NCBI GenBank assembly: GCA_946627575.1
Contig: CAMOVS010000096.1
Coordinates: 1 to 5,817 of the forward strand
Source of the DNA: an uncultured Lachnospiraceae bacterium
GTDB taxonomy: Bacteria; Bacillota; Clostridia; Lachnospirales; Lachnospiraceae
Length of the DNA stretch: 5,817 bases
Direction: 5' to 3'
Position numbers and translations under genes: made by a program
The notes under the pieces: model-generated
The model's database searches: none
What the model was told of the DNA's origin: nothing
The model's input: only the letters and a program-made list of their open reading frames with translations
Shown here: in pieces, positions 1-5,406 of the stretch
Layout of the letters: each line of letters opens with the position of its first letter
Numbering within the stretch: the stretch's first letter is position 1

Positions 1-190
1 CATCCGTCTGGCTGGAAGAAGTAAGGGAGGCATCATGGATCTGCTGAGCAGACCGGGCATGTGTCTGCAATATTTAACCACCAGGGAGCCGGATAAGGAG
101 ATGGTCGAGGTGGCCGTAGCAGCAGTAGAAGGCGTTTTTGACTGGAAGGCCTACCTGGAAGCCATGCATAATGGAGAACTGGAAGATTAG
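1..190 (+). CDS. DUF1385 (YqhQ-like) protein, C-terminal end only
   Basis: This is the last 62 codons of a gene that enters from the left; the frame begins at position 2 and ends at TAG 188-190. The visible protein contains LLSRPGMCLQYLTTREPDKE followed by a helix rich in Val/Ala (MVEVAVAAVEGVF). This pattern, 'LSRPG.xLQ.LTT.EP' then 'EVAI.A', is the C-terminal signature of the DUF1385/YqhQ family, a poorly characterised membrane-associated family of Firmicutes. The family gene commonly sits just upstream of prmC and prfA in Clostridia, and the same order is seen here. The stop codon lies 14 nt before the chosen prmC start, so the two genes are probably co-transcribed and may be translationally coupled. 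The biochemical function is unknown. The N-terminal part, including any membrane segments, is outside the window. Confidence 0.85.
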   Translation, partial: IRLAGRSKGGIMDLLSRPGMCLQYLTTREPDKEMVEVAVAAVEGVFDWKAYLEAMHNGELED

Positions 191-204
191 TGGGGGAAGA
201 TCCT

Positions 205-1074
205 ATGACCATCGCAGGACTTCGAAGACAGATTCGAGAACAATTGGCGGCTGCAGGCATCGAGACTGCCGATTATGACACCAGAATACTCATGGAGACC
301 TATCTGGGCCTGAGCCGGGAGGATTACCTGCTGGAACCGGACAAGGCTATAGAGGAAAGGATGCTGAAGCCGCTTTTTGCCGCAGCTGCAGAACGGGCAG
401 GAAGGAAACCTTTGCAGCAGATCACCGGGGAAGCCCCCTTTATGGGTTATCATTTTCATGTGAACTCCCATGTCCTGATTCCCAGGATGGATACAGAATG
501 CCTGGTGGAGGAGGCCCTGAACCGGATTAGTAGCAGGATGCCGGAAAGACAGGCTCCTGACAGAAGTAAGCGGCCTGTCCGCTTACTTGACCTGTGTACG
601 GGAAGCGGCTGTATAGGGATCAGCATTAAGCTTCTTTGCCCGGAGCTGGAAGTAGTCCTGTCCGATCTATCTGAAGATGCTCTTGCAGTAGCGGCATATA
701 ATGCGGACCGCCTACGGGCAAAGGTTGAGATCTGTCAGGGGGACCTCTTTGAAGAGGTTTCGGGTAAATTTGATTATATAGTGTCCAATCCGCCTTACAT
801 ACCCTCCGGGGAGATTCCGGGGCTGATGCCTGAGGTAAAGGATCATGAGCCATGGATGGCCCTGGATGGTGAAGAGGACGGACTTGCCTTTTACCGGCGG
901 ATTGTCCGGGAAGCGCCATCATATATGTGTCCCGGGGGCATGCTCCTGATGGAGATAGGGGCTCCCCAGGGTCAGGAGATTCGAGCACTCCTTGAAGAGG
1001 CCGGCTATACCGGGATAAGGATCGGCCAGGACCTGGCCGGTATGGACCGGATCATTGAAGGGGTATGGGAGTGA
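205..1074 (+). CDS. prmC: Peptide chain release factor N5-glutamine methyltransferase PrmC (HemK)
   Basis: PrmC is a cytoplasmic SAM-dependent enzyme that methylates the glutamine of the GGQ motif in RF1 and RF2, which improves translation termination. The 289-aa product has the family layout. An N-terminal helical substrate-recognition domain occupies about residues 1-90, with PLQQITG at 69-75 and VLIPRMDTE at 90-98. A Rossmann methyltransferase domain follows, with the SAM loop DLCTGSGCIG at 129-138, an acidic SAM-ribose position near D154 (VVLSDL), GDLF near 180, and the catalytic NPPY at 195-198. The length is normal for the family. I chose ATG 205 because it is preceded by a purine-rich GGGGGAAG at 5-nt spacing and gives the usual MTI..LR start. 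GTG 190, which overlaps the upstream TAG, is in frame and would add five residues. The substrate gene prfA follows directly. A perfect 10-bp hairpin lies in the interdomain linker (564-588). Confidence 0.95.
   Translation: MTIAGLRRQIREQLAAAGIETADYDTRILMETYLGLSREDYLLEPDKAIEERMLKPLFAAAAERAGRKPLQQITGEAPFMGYHFHVNSHVLIPRMDTECLVEEALNRISSRMPERQAPDRSKRPVRLLDLCTGSGCIGISIKLLCPELEVVLSDLSEDALAVAAYNADRLRAKVEICQGDLFEEVSGKFDYIVSNPPYIPSGEIPGLMPEVKDHEPWMALDGEEDGLAFYRRIVREAPSYMCPGGMLLMEIGAPQGQEIRALLEEAGYTGIRIGQDLAGMDRIIEGVWE
564..588 (+). repeat. Perfect 10-bp inverted repeat inside prmC
   Basis: The arm AAGTAAGCGG (564-573) is the exact reverse complement of CCGCTTACTT (579-588), with a 5-nt loop CCTGT. It falls in codons for the linker between the N-terminal recognition domain and the SAM-binding domain, where protein constraint is low. 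There is no T-run after it, so it is not an intrinsic terminator. A role in mRNA folding is possible but unproven. Confidence 0.6.
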
Positions 1075-1114
1075 AATCCCGGGTGTAGAGCAATAAACAA
1101 TGGAGGTTGGGAAA

Positions 1115-2194
1115 ATGTTTGATAAATTAGAAGATCTTGTTGCCAGACTTGAGGCAGTTATGAAGGAATTGAGCAATCCTGATGTGGTTAACGATCAGGA
1201 GAAATTCCGCAGCCTTATGAAGGAGCAGAATGAGCTGACTCCTATAGTGGAAAAGTATAATGAATATAAGCAGGCTCAGCAGACAATCGAGGAGAGTCTT
1301 GAGATGCTTGAAGTGGAAAATGATGAAGAGATGCGGGAGATGCTTAAGGAAGAATTATCGGATGCCAAAGCTCAGGTGGCCGCCTGTGAGAATGACCTGA
1401 AGATCCTTCTTCTTCCCAAAGATCCTAATGATGATAAGAATGTAATCGTGGAGATCCGGGCAGGGGCAGGAGGAGACGAAGCTGCTCTTTTTGCAGCCGA
1501 GATCTATCGTATGTATAAGTCTTATGCGGAGTCAAGAAGGTGGAAGACGGAATTCATCGATGTCAATGAGAACGGTCTGGGCGGTTTCAAGGAAGTTTCC
1601 TTCATGATTACCGGTCAGGGGGCTTACTCCCGCCTCAAATACGAGAGCGGAGTTCACCGGGTTCAGCGTATTCCGGCTACAGAATCCGGCGGCAGAATTC
1701 ATACATCTACTGTAACGGTAGCCATCATGCCTGAGGCAGAGGAAGTGGATGTACAGCTGGATATGAATGATTGTCGTTTTGATGTATTCCGGGCTTCCGG
1801 AAATGGCGGCCAGTGTGTAAACACAACCGATTCCGCAGTCCGTCTGACCCATATACCTACAGGGATTGTCATATCCTGTCAGGATGAGAAATCCCAGCTT
1901 AAGAACAAGGATAAGGCTATCAAAGTGCTTCGGGCCAGACTCTATGAGCTGGAGAGAGAGAAGGCCCATGATGCCGAGGCCGAACTCAGGAAGAGCCAGA
2001 TCGGCACAGGTGACCGGGCTGAGAAGATCCGCACCTACAACTTCCCCCAGGGAAGGGTAACCGACCACCGGATCAAGCTGACCCTTCACAGGCTGGAGAA
2101 TATCTTGAATGGAGACCTTGACGAGATTATTGACAGTCTGACAGCAGCAGACCAGGCAGCCAAACTCAGCCGTCTGCAGGAATTATCCGCATAA
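1115..2194 (+). CDS. prfA: Peptide chain release factor 1 (RF1)
   Basis: RF1 recognises UAA and UAG in the ribosomal A site and triggers peptidyl-tRNA hydrolysis. The 359-aa product is close to the 360 aa of the E. coli protein. It begins [15 protein letters not shown] with the coiled helical N-terminal domain and carries [15 protein letters not shown] at 113-127. The codon-reading tripeptide PAT, diagnostic for RF1 rather than RF2 (SPF), is at 187-189 within [14 protein letters not shown]. The peptidyl-transferase motif GGQ is at 231-233, and its Gln is the target of the PrmC encoded just upstream. The residue after GGQ is Cys rather than the commoner His, a variant I recall from Clostridia. 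ATG 1115 is chosen because GGAGG (1102-1106) lies 8 nt ahead; the in-frame ATG 1100 overlaps that ribosome binding site. The gap from prmC is 40 nt with no terminator, which supports one operon. Confidence 0.97.
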   Translation: MFDKLEDLVARLEAVMKELSNPDVVNDQEKFRSLMKEQNELTPIVEKYNEYKQAQQTIEESLEMLEVENDEEMREMLKEELSDAKAQVAACENDLKILLLPKDPNDDKNVIVEIRAGAGGDEAALFAAEIYRMYKSYAESRRWKTEFIDVNENGLGGFKEVSFMITGQGAYSRLKYESGVHRVQRIPATESGGRIHTSTVTVAIMPEAEEVDVQLDMNDCRFDVFRASGNGGQCVNTTDSAVRLTHIPTGIVISCQDEKSQLKNKDKAIKVLRARLYELEREKAHDAEAELRKSQIGTGDRAEKIRTYNFPQGRVTDHRIKLTLHRLENILNGDLDEIIDSLTAADQAAKLSRLQELSA

Positions 2195-2253
2195 ACTCCT
2201 AGAAGCATATAGATACTTAGAAACTGCAGATAGACAAGACCGGAGGTATGATA

Positions 2254-3312
2254 ATGAAGCAATGGATGAAAAACGTCCGCAAGGTTGTGCCCTATACACC
2301 GGGAGAACAGCCTAAGGACAAGAATATCATAAAGCTCAATACGAATGAGAACCCATATCCACCTTCTCCCCGGGTCAGAGACCTCTGCCGGCAGATTGGA
2401 GATCTGAGGCTCTATCCGGATCCGGCAGCTTCGGAGCTGGTGGAGGCAATCGCAGATTATAAAGGGCTGGACAAAGATCAGGTATTCGTGGGCGTTGGCT
2501 CGGATGATGTGCTGGCGATTGCCTTTCTAACCTTCTTTAACAGTGACAGACCCATTCTCTTCCCGGATATCACCTACTCTTTTTACGATGTCTGGGCGGA
2601 CCTGTTCCGGATTCCTTATGAGACCCGGCCTCTGGACGAACATTTCCATATAAGAAAAGAAGATTATCTGGGAGCAAATGGGGGTGTGATATTCCCGAAT
2701 CCCAATGCTCCGACCGGTGTCTCCATGCCATTGGAGGAGGTGGAAGCCATCGTGGCCGCCAACCGGGACGTGGTCGTCATCCTGGATGAAGCCTATGTGG
2801 ACTTCGGAGGGGAGACAGCCCTGCCCCTGATTGACCGCTATGACAATCTTCTTCTGGTCCAGACCTTTTCCAAGTCCCGGTCCCTGGCAGGCCTGCGCAT
2901 AGGATATGCCATGGGTTGTCCTGATTTGATTAAGGCCATGTGCGACGTAAAATATTCTTTTAATTCCTATACCATGAACCGGCCTTCTATTCTGCTGGGA
3001 AAGGCTTCTATAGAGGATGAAGATTATTTCAGGAAGACAGTAGACCGGATCATTGCAACCAGAACCTGGTTTGCCCGTGAATTGCAGGAGCTTGGCTTCC
3101 ATTTCCCGGAATCCCGGGCCAATTTTATCTTTGCTTCCCACGAAAGTATTCCGGCCAAATCAATATTTACAGCGGCAAGGGATGCCGGAATTTATGTCAG
3201 ATACTTCGAAAAACCCCGGATCGATCATTATCTCCGTATAACCATCGGAACCGATGAGGAGATGAGGAAACTGTTACAATTTCTGAAAACTTTTATTGAA
3301 AATGCAAAATAG
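2254..3312 (+). CDS. hisC: Histidinol-phosphate aminotransferase (class I/II PLP aminotransferase)
   Basis: HisC converts imidazole-acetol phosphate plus glutamate to histidinol phosphate in histidine synthesis, using pyridoxal phosphate in the cytoplasm. The 352-aa length fits the family. Visible motifs are KLNTNENPYPPSP (28-39) near the N-terminus, YPDP (54-57), FPNPNAPTG (147-155), the PLP-binding aspartate in ILDEAYVDF (176-184), and the Schiff-base lysine K207 in TFSKSRSLAGLRIGYA (204-219). The C-terminal YLRITIG holds the carboxylate-binding Arg (about 328). ATG 2254 is chosen because GGAGG (2242-2246) lies 7 nt before it; ATG 2248 would leave 1 nt. No other his gene is visible, so this is an orphan copy next to translation-termination genes. 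Closely related PLP enzymes (aromatic aminotransferase, CobD-type decarboxylase) cannot be fully excluded, but the N-terminal NENP/YPDP pattern favours HisC. Confidence 0.88.
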   Translation: MKQWMKNVRKVVPYTPGEQPKDKNIIKLNTNENPYPPSPRVRDLCRQIGDLRLYPDPAASELVEAIADYKGLDKDQVFVGVGSDDVLAIAFLTFFNSDRPILFPDITYSFYDVWADLFRIPYETRPLDEHFHIRKEDYLGANGGVIFPNPNAPTGVSMPLEEVEAIVAANRDVVVILDEAYVDFGGETALPLIDRYDNLLLVQTFSKSRSLAGLRIGYAMGCPDLIKAMCDVKYSFNSYTMNRPSILLGKASIEDEDYFRKTVDRIIATRTWFARELQELGFHFPESRANFIFASHESIPAKSIFTAARDAGIYVRYFEKPRIDHYLRITIGTDEEMRKLLQFLKTFIENAK

Positions 3313-3359
3313 CCATAGTATTTTTGTGAGTTTTCATGTAGAATAGTGATAAAGAAAGG

Positions 3360-3384
3360 GACTGTTTAGCTGGTCTGAACAGTT
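3360..3384 (+). promoter_or_regulatory. Stem-loop in the hisC-glgA intergenic region (glgA leader)
   Basis: ACTGTTTAG (3361-3369) pairs with CTGAACAGT (3375-3383) around a 5-nt loop CTGGT. Eight pairs are Watson-Crick and one is T-G, and a G-T pair can be added at 3360/3384. No T-run follows, so it is not an intrinsic terminator for hisC. It could be a 5' mRNA stabilising hairpin or a dyad operator for glgA. Promoter candidates nearby are weak: TTGTGA (3324-3329) with GATAAA (3348-3353) at 18-nt spacing, which would put the transcript start almost at the base of the hairpin, and TTGAAA (3296-3301) with TATTTT (3319-3324) at 17 nt. The rest of the 138-nt gap shows only the glgA ribosome binding site AGGAGG (3436-3441). 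Confidence 0.45.
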
Positions 3385-3450
3385 GCTAGAGAAATACAAA
3401 TATTGACATAAATCAGGGGATTCGCTGAACAAGGCAGGAGGTTTAATACT

Positions 3451-4902
3451 ATGAAGAAAATTCTGTTTGCAGCATCTGAATGTGTGCCTTTCATGAAGAC
3501 CGGCGGTTTGGCCGACGTTGTTGGTGCACTTCCGAAGGAATTTGATAAAAGCGAATGGGACGTCCGTGTCGTTATGCCCAACTATGTGGGTATTCCGGAT
3601 GTTTACCGTAATAATTTTGAATATGTAACACATTTTTATATGGGTGTCGGCCCGGCAATCCCCAATGCCCATGTCGGCATTATGCAATATGAGCTTAACG
3701 GGATCACCTATTATTTCATCGACAATCTGGATTATTTCGGAGCGGAGAAACCCTATGCCGATACCAGGACGGATGTAGAGAAGTTCAGTTTCTTCTGCAA
3801 GGCGGTGCTGGCTATTCTTCCCCATGTGGACTTCCGTCCCGACCTGATCCATTGCCATGACTGGCAGACCGGTCTTATCCCGGTTTATCTGAAAAATGAA
3901 TTCCAGGGCGATCCTTTCTTCTGGGGGATCAAGACCATCATGACCATTCACAACCTGCGATTCCAGGGTGTCTGGGACATCAAGACCATGAAGCAGCTCA
4001 CCGGACTTCAGGATTATCTTTTTACACCGGACAAGCTGGAGTTCAAAAAAGATGCCAATATGCTAAAGGGCGGCATCGTTTATTCTGATTATGTAACGAC
4101 GGTAAGTGAAACCTATGCCAAGGAGATTCAGACAGCCTACTACGGAGAAGGCCTGGACGGACTGCTGACCGCAAGAAACCAGAGTCTGTTCGGTATTGTG
4201 AACGGTATCGACTATAGTCTTTATGATCCCAAGGATGATAAAGCCTTATTTAAGAACTATACCAAGAAGACATGGAAGACGGGAAAAGCGGCCAACAAGG
4301 CAGCCCTTCAGGAGCAGCTTGGCCTGGAGGTCAATCCCGATCGCTATATGATCGGGCTGATCTCAAGACTGACAGACCAGAAAGGACTTGATCTGGTCCG
4401 CTATGCCATGGACCGGCTGATCAATGATTATACCCAGATCGTGGTCATCGGTACCGGCGATCCCCAGTATGAGGATCTCTTCCGCTGGTATGCCGGTGCT
4501 TGCCCAGGACGGGTATCGGCTAACATTCTTTATTCCGATGAGTTGGCTCACAGGCTTTATGCGGCGGCGGACTCCTTCCTCATGCCGTCCCTCTTTGAGC
4601 CTTGCGGCCTGACCCAGATCATAGCTTTCCACTATGGTACGGTGCCCATCGTCCGTGAGACCGGCGGTCTCAAGGATACCGTTATCCCCCTCAACGAATT
4701 TGAGAATACCGGCGACGGCTTCTCTTTCGCCAACTATAACGGGGATGAGCTGATCAACACCGTCAATTACAGTAAGAAGGTATTTTTCGACATGCCTGAG
4801 ATCTGGAGTGACATGGTAGAAAGAGGCATGGAAAAAGATCTCTCCTGGAGCGTCTCCAAGAGAAAATATGAAGGCCTTTACAATACTTTGATCGGCCGTT
4901 AG
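3451..4902 (+). CDS. glgA: Glycogen synthase (ADP-glucose type, GT5 family)
   Basis: GlgA transfers glucose from ADP-glucose to the non-reducing end of alpha-1,4-glucan during glycogen synthesis in the cytoplasm. The 483-aa product is close to the 477 aa of the E. coli enzyme and spans both GT-B lobes. The N-terminal lobe begins MKKILFAASECVPFMKTGGL, with the ADP-glucose motif KTGGL at 16-20, HCHDWQTGLIPVYL at 134-147 and TIHNLRFQG at 165-173. The C-terminal lobe carries SRLTDQKGLD (305-314) with the conserved Arg and Lys, FEPCGLTQ (382-389) with the catalytic-site Glu 383 and Cys 385, and RETGGLKDTV (403-412). AGGAGG lies 9 nt before ATG 3451. No other glg gene is in the window, so it may be a single-gene unit. 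No terminator is seen after it: the next promoter starts 11 nt beyond the stop, so glgA transcripts may end at the T-box terminator. Confidence 0.97.
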   Translation: MKKILFAASECVPFMKTGGLADVVGALPKEFDKSEWDVRVVMPNYVGIPDVYRNNFEYVTHFYMGVGPAIPNAHVGIMQYELNGITYYFIDNLDYFGAEKPYADTRTDVEKFSFFCKAVLAILPHVDFRPDLIHCHDWQTGLIPVYLKNEFQGDPFFWGIKTIMTIHNLRFQGVWDIKTMKQLTGLQDYLFTPDKLEFKKDANMLKGGIVYSDYVTTVSETYAKEIQTAYYGEGLDGLLTARNQSLFGIVNGIDYSLYDPKDDKALFKNYTKKTWKTGKAANKAALQEQLGLEVNPDRYMIGLISRLTDQKGLDLVRYAMDRLINDYTQIVVIGTGDPQYEDLFRWYAGACPGRVSANILYSDELAHRLYAAADSFLMPSLFEPCGLTQIIAFHYGTVPIVRETGGLKDTVIPLNEFENTGDGFSFANYNGDELINTVNYSKKVFFDMPEIWSDMVERGMEKDLSWSVSKRKYEGLYNTLIGR

Positions 4903-4913
4903 ACAAAAATAAT

Positions 4914-4941
4914 TTGACATTCTTTTAAGCTATGGTATAAT
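4914..4941 (+). promoter_or_regulatory. Near-consensus sigma-A promoter of the T-box leader
   Basis: A perfect -35 TTGACA (4914-4919) and a perfect -10 TATAAT (4936-4941) are separated by 16 nt. A TG one base upstream of the -10 (4933-4934) makes an extended -10. The expected transcription start is near 4948. It begins 11 nt after the glgA stop codon and directly precedes the T-box leader, the arrangement expected for a constitutive promoter controlled by premature termination. Confidence 0.9.
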
Positions 4942-4947
4942 GGCTCT

Positions 4948-5196
4948 TATCATTGTTAAATCGTTGATGAGGAAGGCAGGACATGCCCGGTTCTTGCAGA
5001 GAAGGACGTCACCGGCTGAAAGCGTCCCAGTACCTGTGCCCTGTTACCACCTCGGAGAGGTCCTTAATCGGATTCGGCTGACACCGTTATCGTCAATGAA
5101 GCTGATTTGTTCTGCACGAGAACGAATAAGCAGGGTGGAACCGCGAGAATATCGTCCCTGCTCCATGCGTATGCATGGAGCAGGGACGTTTTTTTT
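4948..5196 (+). promoter_or_regulatory. T-box leader (tRNA-sensing transcription attenuator)
   Basis: T-box leaders bind an uncharged tRNA through a specifier codon in stem I and through the tRNA acceptor end, favouring an antiterminator. The conserved T-box AGGGTGGAACCGCG is at 5132-5145. Upstream are a GATGA K-turn-like start of stem I (4966-4970), a distal stem GGACG/CGTCC enclosing CACCGGCTGAAAG, and a stem III-type segment ACCGTTAT (5092-5099). AGGG (5132-5135) can pair with CCCT (5156-5159) as antiterminator, excluding the terminator. The tRNA-contacting TGGA predicts a U discriminator base (Gly, Cys or Thr tRNAs). My manual stem I pairs GAGG 4969-4972 with CCTC 5050-5053 and CAGG 4977-4980 with CCTG 5040-5043, leaving TTACCA opposite AAGG, so ACC (Thr) at 5046-5048 is the leading specifier. 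TGC (Cys, 5037-5039) is the alternative. The class call is firm; the amino acid is not. Confidence 0.93.
5153..5196 (+). terminator. Intrinsic terminator of the T-box leader
   Basis: CGTCCCTGCTCCATGC (5153-5168) and its exact reverse complement (5173-5188) form a 16-bp perfect stem with a GTAT loop, followed by eight T (5189-5196). The 5' arm contains the CCCT(GC) that the antiterminator captures by pairing with (GC)AGGG at 5130-5135, so the two structures are mutually exclusive. As the first strong terminator after glgA, it probably also ends glgA read-through. Confidence 0.95.
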
Positions 5197-5373
5197 GTTA
5201 TAAGTCCAGTGCCATGCGACAGAAATAGCTTTCATGCTTGCATGAAAAGCAGTTCTGGCATATGGCACGACAAGCAGAATCGAGAAGAAGTGCGATAGCA
5301 CGGATTCGCAGATTCTGCTTAGGATTGCGGGAGCTGCCGAAGCAGCGAAGCAATCCGAGGACTTATAACAAAA
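5193..5373 (+). other. Compact four-stem palindromic element of unknown function
   Basis: Nearly the whole 181 nt between the T-box terminator and the last gene can be paired. P1, the closing stem, is 15 bp perfect: TTTTGTTATAAGTCC (5193-5207) with 5359-5373. P2 pairs GTGCCAT 5209-5215 with 5262-5268, then CAGAA 5220-5224 with TTCTG 5253-5257, and is capped by a hairpin at 5228-5250 (10 bp with one bulged A). P3 pairs AAGCAGAATC 5272-5281 with 5311-5320 (10 bp) and contains GTGC-GATA-GCAC (5290-5301). P4 pairs GGATTGC 5322-5328 with 5350-5356 and contains GCTGC-CGAA-GCAGC (5333-5346). Only 1-3 nt separate the stems at the junction. No coding frame is convincing. I do not recognise it as a known riboswitch or ribozyme. 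It could be a structured RNA, a MITE-like mobile repeat or a cruciform-forming DNA site. The pairings are seen directly; function is unknown. Confidence 0.65.
5200..5227 (+). repeat. 28-bp direct repeat, copy 1
   Basis: This 28-nt segment, beginning ATAAGTCCAGTGCC and ending CAGAAATA, is identical to 5379-5406, offset 179. Copy 1 supplies part of the 5' strand of P1 and the whole 5' strand of P2 in the palindromic element. It stops exactly one base before the apical hairpin that starts at 5228. Confidence 0.93.
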
Positions 5374-5378
5374 GCAAA

Positions 5379-5406
5379 ATAAGTCCAGTGCCATGCGACA
5401 GAAATA
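5379..5406 (+). repeat. 28-bp direct repeat, copy 2, overlapping a start codon
   Basis: This is an exact second copy of 5200-5227. It lies 5 nt beyond the end of the palindromic element and includes the ATG (5393-5395) and the first codons of the downstream membrane-protein gene. It keeps the capacity to pair with the element's 3' strands: GGACTTAT (5359-5366) in P1 and ATGGCAC (5262-5268) in P2. The second of these would cover the first two bases of the start codon. Confidence 0.93.

Noticed and set aside
190..204. GTG 190 as the prmC start
   Set aside because: It is in frame and overlaps the upstream stop, but ATG 205 has better spacing to a purine-rich site and gives the family-like N-terminus. 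It remains a minor alternative.
3403..3431. Perfect TTGACA (3403-3408) upstream of glgA as a -35 box
   Set aside because: At 17-nt spacing the -10 would be TGAACA (3426-3431), a poor match, and the transcript would start at or just before the ribosome binding site.
4940..5298. Two short open frames over the T-box leader (from 4940 and 5107, + strand)
   Set aside because: They coincide with conserved T-box RNA structure and the terminator hairpin. Their composition is arbitrary and no ribosome binding sites precede them.
5290..5301. GTGCG as the 5' end of a group II intron
   Set aside because: It forms a small GTGC-GATA-GCAC hairpin inside P3, and no domain V or reverse transcriptase is present.
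5197..5369. Integron attC site, suggested by GTT...AAC ends of the palindrome
   Set aside because: attC ends read RYYYAAC then GTTRRRY. Here the order is GTTATAAG at the left and CTTATAAC at the right, and the bases do not fit the consensus.
5200..5406. CRISPR array, suggested by two identical 28-bp repeats
   Set aside because: There are only two copies, the spacing is 151 nt, the interior is palindromic and there are no cas genes.
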